Assembly: GCA_017694145.1 (NCBI GenBank)
Contig: JADINF010000093.1
Span: 1-7,023 of the forward strand
Length of the DNA stretch: 7,023 bases
Source: Candidatus Stercoripulliclostridium pullicola
GTDB taxonomy: Bacteria; Bacillota; Clostridia; Christensenellales; DTU072
Direction: 5' to 3'
The position numbers and the translations under genes are program-made. The notes beneath the pieces were generated by a model that was given only the letters and a program-made list of their open reading frames with translations, did no database searches and was not told where the DNA came from. Positions 1 through 4,941 of this stretch are shown here, in pieces; the first letter of the stretch is position 1, and each line of letters begins with the position of its first letter.

Positions 1-229
1 CCTTCAGCGAGGAACGCAAAGGCCGCTCCGTCACTACCGCCGCGGCGCCGCGCGCCGCGGCGTCGCTTACGTAATTGCCGCCATCCTCCTTCCCTCCCCT
101 TATCGCGAAAAACAACGCTCCTTCCGTGCACCCCTCGGAGTGCATCGACAACGCCGTTATCTCGGTTTCGTCCGCTTCCGCGGAGCCTTCGAGCAAAGGT
201 ACGCCCTCAAGTAATTCGCTTAACTTCAT
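1..229 (-). CDS. murE: MurE, UDP-N-acetylmuramyl-tripeptide synthetase (5' part only)
   Basis: Only the first 76 codons are present; the gene continues past base 1. The protein starts MKLSELLEGV, typical of MurE, and is followed by the N-terminal Mur ligase (UDP-binding) domain pattern: a hydroxyl-containing loop near residues 28-34, then EGALFFAIRG at 36-45, then an acidic/Gly turn and an Ala-rich helix ending in GAAAVVTE. MurE is the cytoplasmic ATP-dependent ligase that adds the third amino acid (meso-DAP or Lys) to UDP-MurNAc-L-Ala-D-Glu; the residues that decide the substrate are outside the window. The ATG at 229 is supported by GGAGG at 234-238 with a 4-nt spacer, 10 nt after the ftsI stop, so it is translated with ftsI. 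One oddity is that the usual DSR of this loop reads H30-S31-E32. MurF has a similar N-terminal domain, but the N-terminus and position after ftsI favour MurE. Confidence 0.88.
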   Translation of the reverse strand, partial: MKLSELLEGVPLLEGSAEADETEITALSMHSEGCTEGALFFAIRGGKEDGGNYVSDAAARGAAAVVTERPLRSSLK

Positions 230-239
230 CTCGCCTCCG

Positions 240-1889
240 TCAACTCTCGTATTGATACAGATTTTTGAATATCTCTCCTACGTACGGGGCGGCGACTATG
301 CCGCCGTAATACGCCCCTACCGGTTCGTCCACAACGATAAGACTTATGTATTCGGGATCGTCTGCGGGCGCGAAGCCTATGAACGTCGAAACGTATTTGC
401 CGCGCGCGATCGCTCCGTTTTCGTACTTCTGCGCAGTTCCCGTCTTACCGCCTATCCTTATCCCCGTGACCTGCGCGTTCTTGCCGGAGCCCACGAGCAC
501 AACCGATTCGAGGACTTCGCGCATTACGGCGGAAGTGCTTTCTTTAATGACCCCGGTAACGATCTCCGGTTGCGCCCTGTACAGCACGCTCCCGTCCGCC
601 GCCACGATGCTGTCCATGATATACGGGGTCACGAGGTTGCCGCCGTTCACGACCGCCGCCGCCGCGCGCAGAAGCTCTATCGGAGTCATCGCTATCGCCT
701 GCCCGAAGCCTATTCGCGCAAGGTCAACCGTTTTTACCGCGCTTTCTTTTATCATAAGTCCCGATGCTTCGCCGCTCATATCGATACCCGTTTTCGAAGT
801 GACGCCGAGTTTCTCTAGTCCCGCGTAAAATTCGCTCACCCCCACGTTCATCGCTATGTTCATGAACATGCAGTTACAGGAATTCTGCACTCCCTCGGCA
901 AAGGTCTGACTTCCGTGTCCTATCGTGCGCCAGCACTTGATACGCTGACCGTCCACCGTAAGCGCGCCGCCGCAATAACAACGGTAATCCGTGGTGATCG
1001 CTCCCGTATCCAGCCCTATCGCCGCCGTGAGTATCTTGAAGGTCGAGCCCGGTTCGAACACGTCCGATATTAGTTTGCACCGCGAAGTTTCGAGTAATTC
1101 CTTAACGTCGTCGCGAGGTACGTCGTTAAGATCGAAAGAAGGATTCTCCGCCATGGCGAGTATCTCTCCGGTCTTGGCATTCATCACCACGCAACTCACG
1201 CTTTTTGCGTTATGAGTAGCCTTGGCTTCGGCTATTATGTTCTCGACGAAGCTCTGCACGTTGTAATCTATCGTCAGTTTCGCCGTCGCTCCCGCAGTCC
1301 CCGGTACGTAATAAGTGACTCCGTCCTCGAGCTCTCTGCCGACTAGGTCGGCTTCGGTGAGGACGTATCCGTCTTTACCTTCGAGGTAGTCGTTGTAATA
1401 AGCTTCCACGCCCGTCTGCCCCACGACGTCGGAATTGGTGAAGCCCATCACCTGCGTGAGCAGATCCCCGTAAGGATACACCCTCTCGATATTTTCCGAA
1501 ACGTATATTCCGGTTGCCCCCGATTCCGCGATCTTCAATACGGTATCTTTGTCCACGCCGTGTTTGACGGTGACTTCCGAAGAGCGCGAATTGATCTTCG
1601 CGAGCACGGCGTCGTACTTGAGTTCGAGAGTTTCGCTGAGCACTGCGGCGGTCACTTCTTTATTGGTCACCGCGACCGGGCGCGCGTATATCGTATAGAC
1701 TGTAGCCGAAGTAGCGAGCACCACTCCGTTGCGGTCGGTGATCTCACCGCGCTCCGCTCTGAGCGGCACGTCGCGGTACCATTGTTCGAGGGCACGCGCC
1801 TGCAATTCTTCGCCCGTCACCGCTTCGATATAGATGAGCCTTACTATCACCGCGATAAACAAAAAGGTTATCAGCAAAACCATTGCCAA
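240..1889 (-). CDS. ftsI: Class B penicillin-binding protein (FtsI / PBP2B / SpoVD family), septal peptidoglycan transpeptidase
   Basis: Cross-links peptidoglycan at the division septum and is anchored in the membrane by one N-terminal segment. Numbering is from the TTG at 1889. A hydrophobic segment (about 3-20) is followed by a PBP dimerisation domain with RGEITDRNGVVLA (47-59), then the transpeptidase domain. Its catalytic motifs are complete: STFK at 282-285 (nucleophile Ser282), SCN at 337-339 and KTGT at 482-485. The protein ends soon after the catalytic domain, so the C-terminal PASTA domain of SpoVD is absent. Cys319 and Cys338 have the spacing of the SpoVD redox pair. The start is uncertain. 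TTG 1889 (3 nt after AAAAGG) and ATG 1883 (9 nt after it) are the only canonical options, but both drop the basic stretch encoded just upstream. The frame stays open to the ftsL-slot stop at 1959-1961, and a better SD (AAGGAG, 1935-1940) precedes ATT/ATC at 1931/1928. Product identity is secure; SpoVD versus FtsI is not resolved. Confidence 0.93.
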   Translation of the reverse strand: MAMVLLITFLFIAVIVRLIYIEAVTGEELQARALEQWYRDVPLRAERGEITDRNGVVLATSATVYTIYARPVAVTNKEVTAAVLSETLELKYDAVLAKINSRSSEVTVKHGVDKDTVLKIAESGATGIYVSENIERVYPYGDLLTQVMGFTNSDVVGQTGVEAYYNDYLEGKDGYVLTEADLVGRELEDGVTYYVPGTAGATAKLTIDYNVQSFVENIIAEAKATHNAKSVSCVVMNAKTGEILAMAENPSFDLNDVPRDDVKELLETSRCKLISDVFEPGSTFKILTAAIGLDTGAITTDYRCYCGGALTVDGQRIKCWRTIGHGSQTFAEGVQNSCNCMFMNIAMNVGVSEFYAGLEKLGVTSKTGIDMSGEASGLMIKESAVKTVDLARIGFGQAIAMTPIELLRAAAAVVNGGNLVTPYIMDSIVAADGSVLYRAQPEIVTGVIKESTSAVMREVLESVVLVGSGKNAQVTGIRIGGKTGTAQKYENGAIARGKYVSTFIGFAPADDPEYISLIVVDEPVGAYYGGIVAAPYVGEIFKNLYQYES

Positions 1890-1934
1890 TAACCTTTTCT
1901 TCTGTCTGTAAGCTGTAACTTTTCCGATAATGCG

Positions 1935-1940
1935 CTCCTT
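1935..1940 (-). promoter_or_regulatory. Ribosome binding site AAGGAG of ftsI, upstream of non-canonical start codons
   Basis: AAGGAG lies 18 nt after the stop of the preceding gene. It is followed by CGC, ATT (start at 1931, 3-nt spacer) and ATC (start at 1928, 6-nt spacer). No ATG, GTG or TTG occurs in frame until TTG at 1889, 45 nt downstream of the motif. The spacing and the basic residues encoded between the motif and 1889 suggest that ftsI translation begins here on a rare codon. Another reading is that the ATG was lost by a one-base change. Confidence 0.5.
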
Positions 1941-1958
1941 CGGCGCGACGGAAACCTT

Positions 1959-2558
1959 TTATTTATTGCTGATGCCGTCGAGCATGTCGTCGAACCAGTT
2001 GCCCTCGATCTCGCGGCTCTCAACAGTCAACGCTTTGATCTCGCCCGTAGCCGCATCCGCGCTCGCGCTCACGCCGCCTTTGCCGTCGCCACTGTTGTTC
2101 ACAGCAATAATAATAGATGCTATGGCGATCACGGTAAGAACGTAAACAAGCGTAAAAATTTTGCCGGCTTTCGTCATGCGCTTCTTCGTCTTGCGCGCCT
2201 TCTGAGGGATAGCCTTGCTGACGCCCGACGAATTGAATTTAGCCTGATAGAACTCCTCTTTGCTGAGAAGTTTCTCGGGCGATCTGCGGTTGAGCTGCGC
2301 CCTCATGTATTCGTTGTAATCGGCGTACTCGTTGTTCGATTCGGGCTCTCGTTTCGCTTCATACGGACACCCGTACACTTCGTTAACGGAACCGGCGTGC
2401 AAGGCGGTATCTGCGTTACGGGAAGCGTATCTCTTCTCCTCGTTACGCATTTTGTCACGCATAAAAATGTCGTAATCCGTGAGCCCCGCGTCCCTGTCCG
2501 CTCTGTCGAATATTCCGTTGGCTGCTACCGCCGCAACGTCTCTTCTCATCGTGACCAT
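1959..2558 (-). CDS. Single-pass membrane protein in the ftsL position of the dcw operon (FtsL-like by location only)
   Basis: This is a 199-aa protein between rsmH and ftsI, the place of ftsL, whose product forms the FtsL-DivIC/FtsB complex that activates septal peptidoglycan synthesis. I do not recognise the sequence. Residues 1-133 are charged and probably cytoplasmic. A basic run (about 120-133, KARKTKKRMTKAGK) precedes one transmembrane helix (134-153), giving N-in/C-out topology. The 46-residue outer tail is Gly/Ser/Ala-rich, then acidic, and has no heptad pattern. Ordinary FtsL has a short cytoplasmic end and a long extracytoplasmic coiled coil, so this one is inverted in proportions. 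The motif DYDIFMRDKM (28-37) recurs as DYNEYMRAQL (80-89). The ATG at 2558 is set by a perfect AAGGAGGT (2563-2570, 4-nt spacer), 15 nt after the rsmH stop; Met4 is a less well spaced alternative. That it is a real gene is nearly certain; a divisome role is inferred from context. Confidence 0.85.
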   Translation of the reverse strand: MVTMRRDVAAVAANGIFDRADRDAGLTDYDIFMRDKMRNEEKRYASRNADTALHAGSVNEVYGCPYEAKREPESNNEYADYNEYMRAQLNRRSPEKLLSKEEFYQAKFNSSGVSKAIPQKARKTKKRMTKAGKIFTLVYVLTVIAIASIIIAVNNSGDGKGGVSASADAATGEIKALTVESREIEGNWFDDMLDGISNK

Positions 2559-2562
2559 ACTT

Positions 2563-2570
2563 ACCTCCTT
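2563..2570 (-). promoter_or_regulatory. Ribosome binding site AAGGAGGT of the ftsL-slot gene
   Basis: A full 8-nt Shine-Dalgarno match starts 3 nt after the rsmH stop and ends 4 nt before the ATG at 2558. It is the strongest ribosome binding site in the operon. It fixes the start of a gene that has no recognisable homology of its own, and it argues that the gene is highly translated. Confidence 0.85.
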
Positions 2571-2573
2571 CTC

Positions 2574-3509
2574 TTATACGCGCTCCGCTATTCTGAGTTT
2601 CGCGCTTTCCGCCCTTCTGTTTTCCTTGAGTTCTTCTTCTCCCGCCGTTACGGGTTTGGGCGTCAATATCTTTATCTCCTGCCTCTTGCCGCATACGCAT
2701 ACGGGCAGGCGTTTGTCGCATATACAGTCTTTCTCGAGCTCCTTGAAGACGTTTTTCACTATCCTGTCTTCGAGCGAATGGAAAGTTATGACCGCTATCC
2801 TTCCGCCCTTGCGGAGCCTGAGCGTTATCGCTTCGATGAATTCGTATAGCCCGTCCAGCTCGCCGTTTACTTCTATCCTTATCGCCTGAAATACTCTTTT
2901 GGCGGGATGTCCGAATTTGTAACGGTACGCCGCGGGGTAACACTTTTCCACTATGGAAGCAAGCCTTTCCGTCGTTTCTATCGGTTCTCGCTCGCGTTCC
3001 CTGACTATTGCCGCGGCTATTTTCGCCGCCAGTTTGTCCTCTCCGTATTCGCGTATCACGCGGACGAGCTCTTCGCGGGGATAACCGTTCACGACCGCTT
3101 TTGCGTCGAGCGCCTGCGTCCTGTCCATTCTCATGTCGAGCGGCGCGTTCTTTATGTAACTGAATCCCCTCTCCGCATTGTCGATCTGCGGTGAAGATAC
3201 CCCGAGATCGATAAGCACGCCGTCTATCTCGCCTATCCCGAGCTCGTCGAGCCTGGCGGGAAGATCTTTATAATCGCCGTGAACGAATGTAACCTTGTCC
3301 GCATATTCCTTAAGAACTTTTCTTCCGTTCTCGAGCGCTTCTTCGTCGAGGTCGTTGGCGATAAGCTTCCCGCCGGCGTTAAGCTTCTTGAGTATTCCCA
3401 GAGAGTGTCCCGCGCCTCCGAGCGTACAATCGACGTAAATGCCGTCCGCTTTGACGTCGAGCCCTTCCAGCACTTCGCGGTACATTACGGGTATATGTCT
3501 GAATTCCAT
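2574..3509 (-). CDS. rsmH: RsmH (MraW), 16S rRNA (cytosine-1402-N4)-methyltransferase
   Basis: SAM-dependent enzyme that methylates N4 of C1402 in the decoding centre of 16S rRNA. At 311 aa it has the family's usual length. It carries the family motifs in order: HIPVM (5-9), DCTLGGAGHS (27-36, SAM-binding loop), NDLDEEAL (52-59, acidic residue for SAM ribose), DLGVSSPQID (101-110), RGFSY and PLDMRMD (114-129), GHPAKRVFQAIRIEVN (200-215), and ITFHSLEDR (241-249). Two CxC pairs (Cys262/264 and 271/273) occur near the C-terminus, as in other Firmicutes RsmH. The ATG at 3509 directly follows the mraZ stop (TAAATG, no gap). The nearest SD-like run, AGGGAG at 3522-3527, is 12 nt away inside mraZ, so coupling to mraZ translation is likely. 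The call is secure. Confidence 0.97.
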   Translation of the reverse strand: MEFRHIPVMYREVLEGLDVKADGIYVDCTLGGAGHSLGILKKLNAGGKLIANDLDEEALENGRKVLKEYADKVTFVHGDYKDLPARLDELGIGEIDGVLIDLGVSSPQIDNAERGFSYIKNAPLDMRMDRTQALDAKAVVNGYPREELVRVIREYGEDKLAAKIAAAIVREREREPIETTERLASIVEKCYPAAYRYKFGHPAKRVFQAIRIEVNGELDGLYEFIEAITLRLRKGGRIAVITFHSLEDRIVKNVFKELEKDCICDKRLPVCVCGKRQEIKILTPKPVTAGEEELKENRRAESAKLRIAERV

Positions 3510-3947
3510 TTATACGCCGTACTCCCTGAGTTTAAGAAGTTTCGCGTCGAGGCTCTCCTCTTCTGCGGAATCCGTATTGGCGTTATACTTTTCTTCCGAC
3601 CATATCTCTATATAGTCGCACGCGCCCACGATAACGATATTTTTAGAAATACCCGCGTATCTTATCGCTCTTGCGGGAAGGACGAACCTCCCCTGCGCGT
3701 CCTCCTCCGGCACGACTACCGAAGCCATGATCTCCGATACCACTCTGCGAGCGGCGGAGTCGCTCAAAGGGACGCGCGCGAATTGCGCGGTCATGTCGTT
3801 GAAGCGTCCGGCGTCCATTACGAGCAAACAGCCGTTCGCGCCGTTGAGAATATAGTACTCCGAGCCGAGCTGCACTTTGAGCTTCATCGGCATCCTCATA
3901 CGGTTCTTACCGTCGAGCACTTGATTGTATTCTCCGTAGTACACCAT
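3510..3947 (-). CDS. mraZ: MraZ, SpoVT/AbrB-fold transcriptional regulator of the dcw operon
   Basis: DNA-binding protein that controls its own operon by binding short direct repeats upstream of it. The 145 residues contain two swapped-hairpin (SpoVT/AbrB-like) repeats. The first starts at YYGEYNQVLDGKNRMRMP (3-20) with the DxxxR signature D12/R16. The second starts at EDAQGRFVLPARAIRYAGI (82-100) with D83/R87, followed by IVIVGACDYIEIWSEEKY. The charged tail to residue 145 is ordinary. The ATG at 3947 is chosen because AAGGAGG (3952-3958) sits 4 nt upstream. The open frame continues to 3983, but that start would place the SD and the -10 region inside the gene. First gene of the operon, with its stop adjoining the rsmH start. 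Probable MraZ-binding repeats lie over its promoter. The call is secure. Confidence 0.96.
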   Translation of the reverse strand: MVYYGEYNQVLDGKNRMRMPMKLKVQLGSEYYILNGANGCLLVMDAGRFNDMTAQFARVPLSDSAARRVVSEIMASVVVPEEDAQGRFVLPARAIRYAGISKNIVIVGACDYIEIWSEEKYNANTDSAEEESLDAKLLKLREYGV

Positions 3948-3951
3948 AACG

Positions 3952-3958
3952 CCTCCTT
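3952..3958 (-). promoter_or_regulatory. Ribosome binding site AAGGAGG of mraZ
   Basis: AAGGAGG ends 4 nt before the ATG at 3947 and decides between that start and a longer open frame reaching 3983. With a transcription start near 3969, the predicted 5' leader is only about 20 nt, too short for a riboswitch. Confidence 0.85.
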
Positions 3959-3973
3959 CTTTATTACATATAA

Positions 3974-4001
3974 ATTGTAACACAAGTTAAACCACTTGCA
4001 A
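3974..4001 (-). promoter_or_regulatory. Sigma-70/sigma-A type promoter of the mraZ (dcw) operon
   Basis: A -35 element TTGCAA (3996-4001; 4 of 6 matches to TTGACA) is separated by 16 bp from a -10 element TACAAT (3974-3979; 5 of 6 matches to TATAAT). The expected transcription start is near 3969, just upstream of the mraZ SD. It is the only well-formed promoter I find in the intergenic region, and it sits where the dcw operon promoter should be. The -35 overlaps the direct repeats taken as the MraZ operator, which would fit autorepression. Confidence 0.72.
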
Positions 4002-4007
4002 CCACTT
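3990..4007 (-). promoter_or_regulatory. Probable MraZ operator: two AAGTGGTT direct repeats, 10-bp period
   Basis: On the minus strand AAGTGGTT occurs at 4000-4007 and again at 3990-3997, identical and exactly one helical turn apart. A third GTGT-containing segment (3980-3983) may be a degenerate copy. Known MraZ sites upstream of mraZ are short GTGG-containing direct repeats at about 10-bp spacing, so position, core and period all fit. The repeats overlap the -35 element and spacer of the mraZ promoter, which implies that bound MraZ would block RNA polymerase. Confidence 0.75.
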
Positions 4008-4060
4008 TGCCCGAAATTCAAGGTTCCAAAAGCATAAATTTAGGGAAAAAATTTTCACTC

Positions 4061-4135
4061 CGAGGCAAATACGCAAAATTTTCTGAACGTCTGTTCGGGA
4101 GATCGTATTTTCGTAAGCCGCCTCGATAAAATACG
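4061..4135 (-). repeat. Overlapping inverted repeats able to form two mutually exclusive stems
   Basis: Arm pair A is 4104-4111 (cgtatttt) with 4128-4135 (aaaatacg), 8 bp perfect. Arm pair B is 4061-4073 (cgaggcaaatacg), which is complementary to 4104-4110 plus 4120-4125, 13 bp interrupted by a 9-nt bulge on one side. Both use 4104-4110, so only one can form at a time. The loop of B contains the GAAC-N4-GTTC palindrome. Whether this region is transcribed is unknown. Confidence 0.4.
4084..4097 (-). promoter_or_regulatory. Candidate LexA (SOS) box, CGAAC-AGAC-GTTCA
   Basis: The minus strand reads CGAACAGACGTTCA. This matches 13 of 14 positions of the Bacillus-type LexA/DinR consensus CGAACRNRYGTTYC; only the last base differs. 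It is noncoding, about 83 bp upstream of the mraZ -35 and 137 bp upstream of the mraZ ATG. A weak -10-like TACGAT lies 4 nt upstream of it (4102-4107), without a good -35. LexA boxes usually overlap a promoter, so its target is uncertain and chance occurrence is possible. Confidence 0.4.
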
Positions 4136-4170
4136 CCGTCTTCGAATAAGGAGCTCGCGAAGCGGCTCGC

Positions 4171-4199
4171 AAAAAAAATCCTCCCCGGTCGGGAGAGGA
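4171..4199 (-). terminator. Rho-independent terminator of the lon-engB-phosphoesterase operon
   Basis: In the minus-strand transcript a GC-rich hairpin forms between TCCTCTCCC (4191-4199) and GGGGAGGA (4179-4186), 8 base pairs with one bulged T and the 4-nt loop GACC, followed at once by eight Ts (4171-4178). It begins about 44 nt after the phosphoesterase stop. The plus strand has no T-run after the hairpin, so it works in one direction only. It separates this operon from the dcw operon. Confidence 0.92.
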
Positions 4200-4242
4200 A
4201 AATCGCTTCCGTAAGTTTAAGAAAGTCGGTCTGCGCTCGTCG

Positions 4243-4941
4243 TCAATCGACGAGTTTCAGGACGTTGCCCAGCTTGTCGCAGGAAGTGAGGAAGTATTCC
4301 GTGCCGTGCTTCACGCGCACGAGTTCGGTACGTGATTCCACGCCGTGCAGATGCCCGTAAACTACCTTATTTACGCCGAAACGGCGGAAAAGCTCGGTAA
4401 AAGGCGAATTTTCATAACGCGAATTGAAAGGAGGATAATGTATCATCGCGATGAGCTTATCGCCCTCTTCGCGTAATTTGTCCGCGGCGGTGAGGCTCAT
4501 CTCCATACGGATGATCTCGCGCTCGAATATCTTGGCGTCCTCCGCGCTTTGCGCGGCTCCCGTTTCTGGCACGCTCCAGCCCCTGCTACCCGCAAAAACG
4601 TATTTCCCTATTTTCAGAGCGTCGTTCTGAAGGCAATACGTTCCTTCGGGTAAAACGGCGCGCACTTTGGATATTCCCGACCACCAGTAATCGTGATTGC
4701 CGCGAATAAGTATCTTGGTACCGGGAAGCGCGCCGATGAGTTCGAGATCCTTTACCGCGTCCTGAAGGTACATCGCCCACGAGATATCGCCCGCGATAAG
4801 CACTACGTCGTCGGACTGCACTTTAGCCTTCCAGTCCGCGGTTATCTCGTCCCAGTGATTTTCCCAGACCGCGCCGAATACGGACATCGGCTTGTCCTCG
4901 GTAAAGGAAAGATGCGGATCGCTTATCGCGTAAACGTGCAT
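4243..4941 (-). CDS. Calcineurin-like metallophosphoesterase (COG1768-type predicted phosphohydrolase)
   Basis: A soluble two-metal phosphohydrolase of 232 aa with no signal peptide or membrane segment. All metal-binding motifs are present in order: D8/H10 (SDPHLS), GD at 51-52, GNHD at 81-84, H168 (MIHYP) and GHLHG at 196-200. The GDISWAM and GNHDYWW contexts match the cytoplasmic phosphoesterase family common in Clostridia (COG1768), whose substrate is unknown to me. The ATG at 4941 is chosen because the protein then begins MHVYAISDPH, at the first beta strand, and because the codon overlaps the engB stop by one base (TAATG). GAGG (4946-4949) and GGAGG (4951-4955) lie just upstream. A longer frame from 4977 would only add an Arg-rich piece read out of the engB tail. 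It is the last gene before the terminator. Fold and metal site are secure, the biological role is not. Confidence 0.92.
   Translation of the reverse strand: MHVYAISDPHLSFTEDKPMSVFGAVWENHWDEITADWKAKVQSDDVVLIAGDISWAMYLQDAVKDLELIGALPGTKILIRGNHDYWWSGISKVRAVLPEGTYCLQNDALKIGKYVFAGSRGWSVPETGAAQSAEDAKIFEREIIRMEMSLTAADKLREEGDKLIAMIHYPPFNSRYENSPFTELFRRFGVNKVVYGHLHGVESRTELVRVKHGTEYFLTSCDKLGNVLKLVD

Larger units (their letters stand above)
4008..4170. other. Intergenic stretch between terminator and mraZ operator, rich in inverted repeats
   Basis: No convincing gene lies here. It is more AT-rich than the flanking genes and contains the direct repeat AAAATTTTC (4048-4056 and 4075-4083), several inverted repeats between 4061 and 4135, a LexA-box match (4084-4097) and runs of A/T. 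A TTG-started 61-codon frame crosses the whole stretch, but it runs into the mraZ promoter, lacks an SD and resembles nothing I know. I find no strong promoter other than that of mraZ. Confidence 0.6.

Noticed and set aside
38..62. GC-rich palindrome pair: CGCCGCGGCG at 38-47 and again at 53-62
   Set aside because: It lies inside murE and is explained by GCG/GCC alanine codons around an Arg-Gly in the Ala-rich helix (AAARGAAA). Not evidence of a site.
75..818. Long plus-strand open frames opposite ftsI, and similar ones opposite rsmH, mraZ, engB and lon
   Set aside because: They are antisense shadows produced by the GC-biased third positions of the real minus-strand genes; none has an SD or a family-like sequence.
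3948..3983. Longer MraZ start at 3983
   Set aside because: The extension has no SD of its own, contains the AAGGAGG that serves the ATG at 3947, and its start codon would lie upstream of the predicted transcription start.
4048..4083. Direct repeat AAAATTTTC (4048-4056 and 4075-4083)
   Set aside because: Only two short AT-rich copies 27 bp apart in an AT-rich intergenic stretch; no array structure and likely chance.
3987..4172. A 61-codon minus-strand open frame starting at TTG just after the terminator
   Set aside because: It has no SD, its start abuts the terminator T-run, it runs through the mraZ operator and promoter, and its translation matches no family I know. A decayed gene fragment in its first half cannot be excluded.
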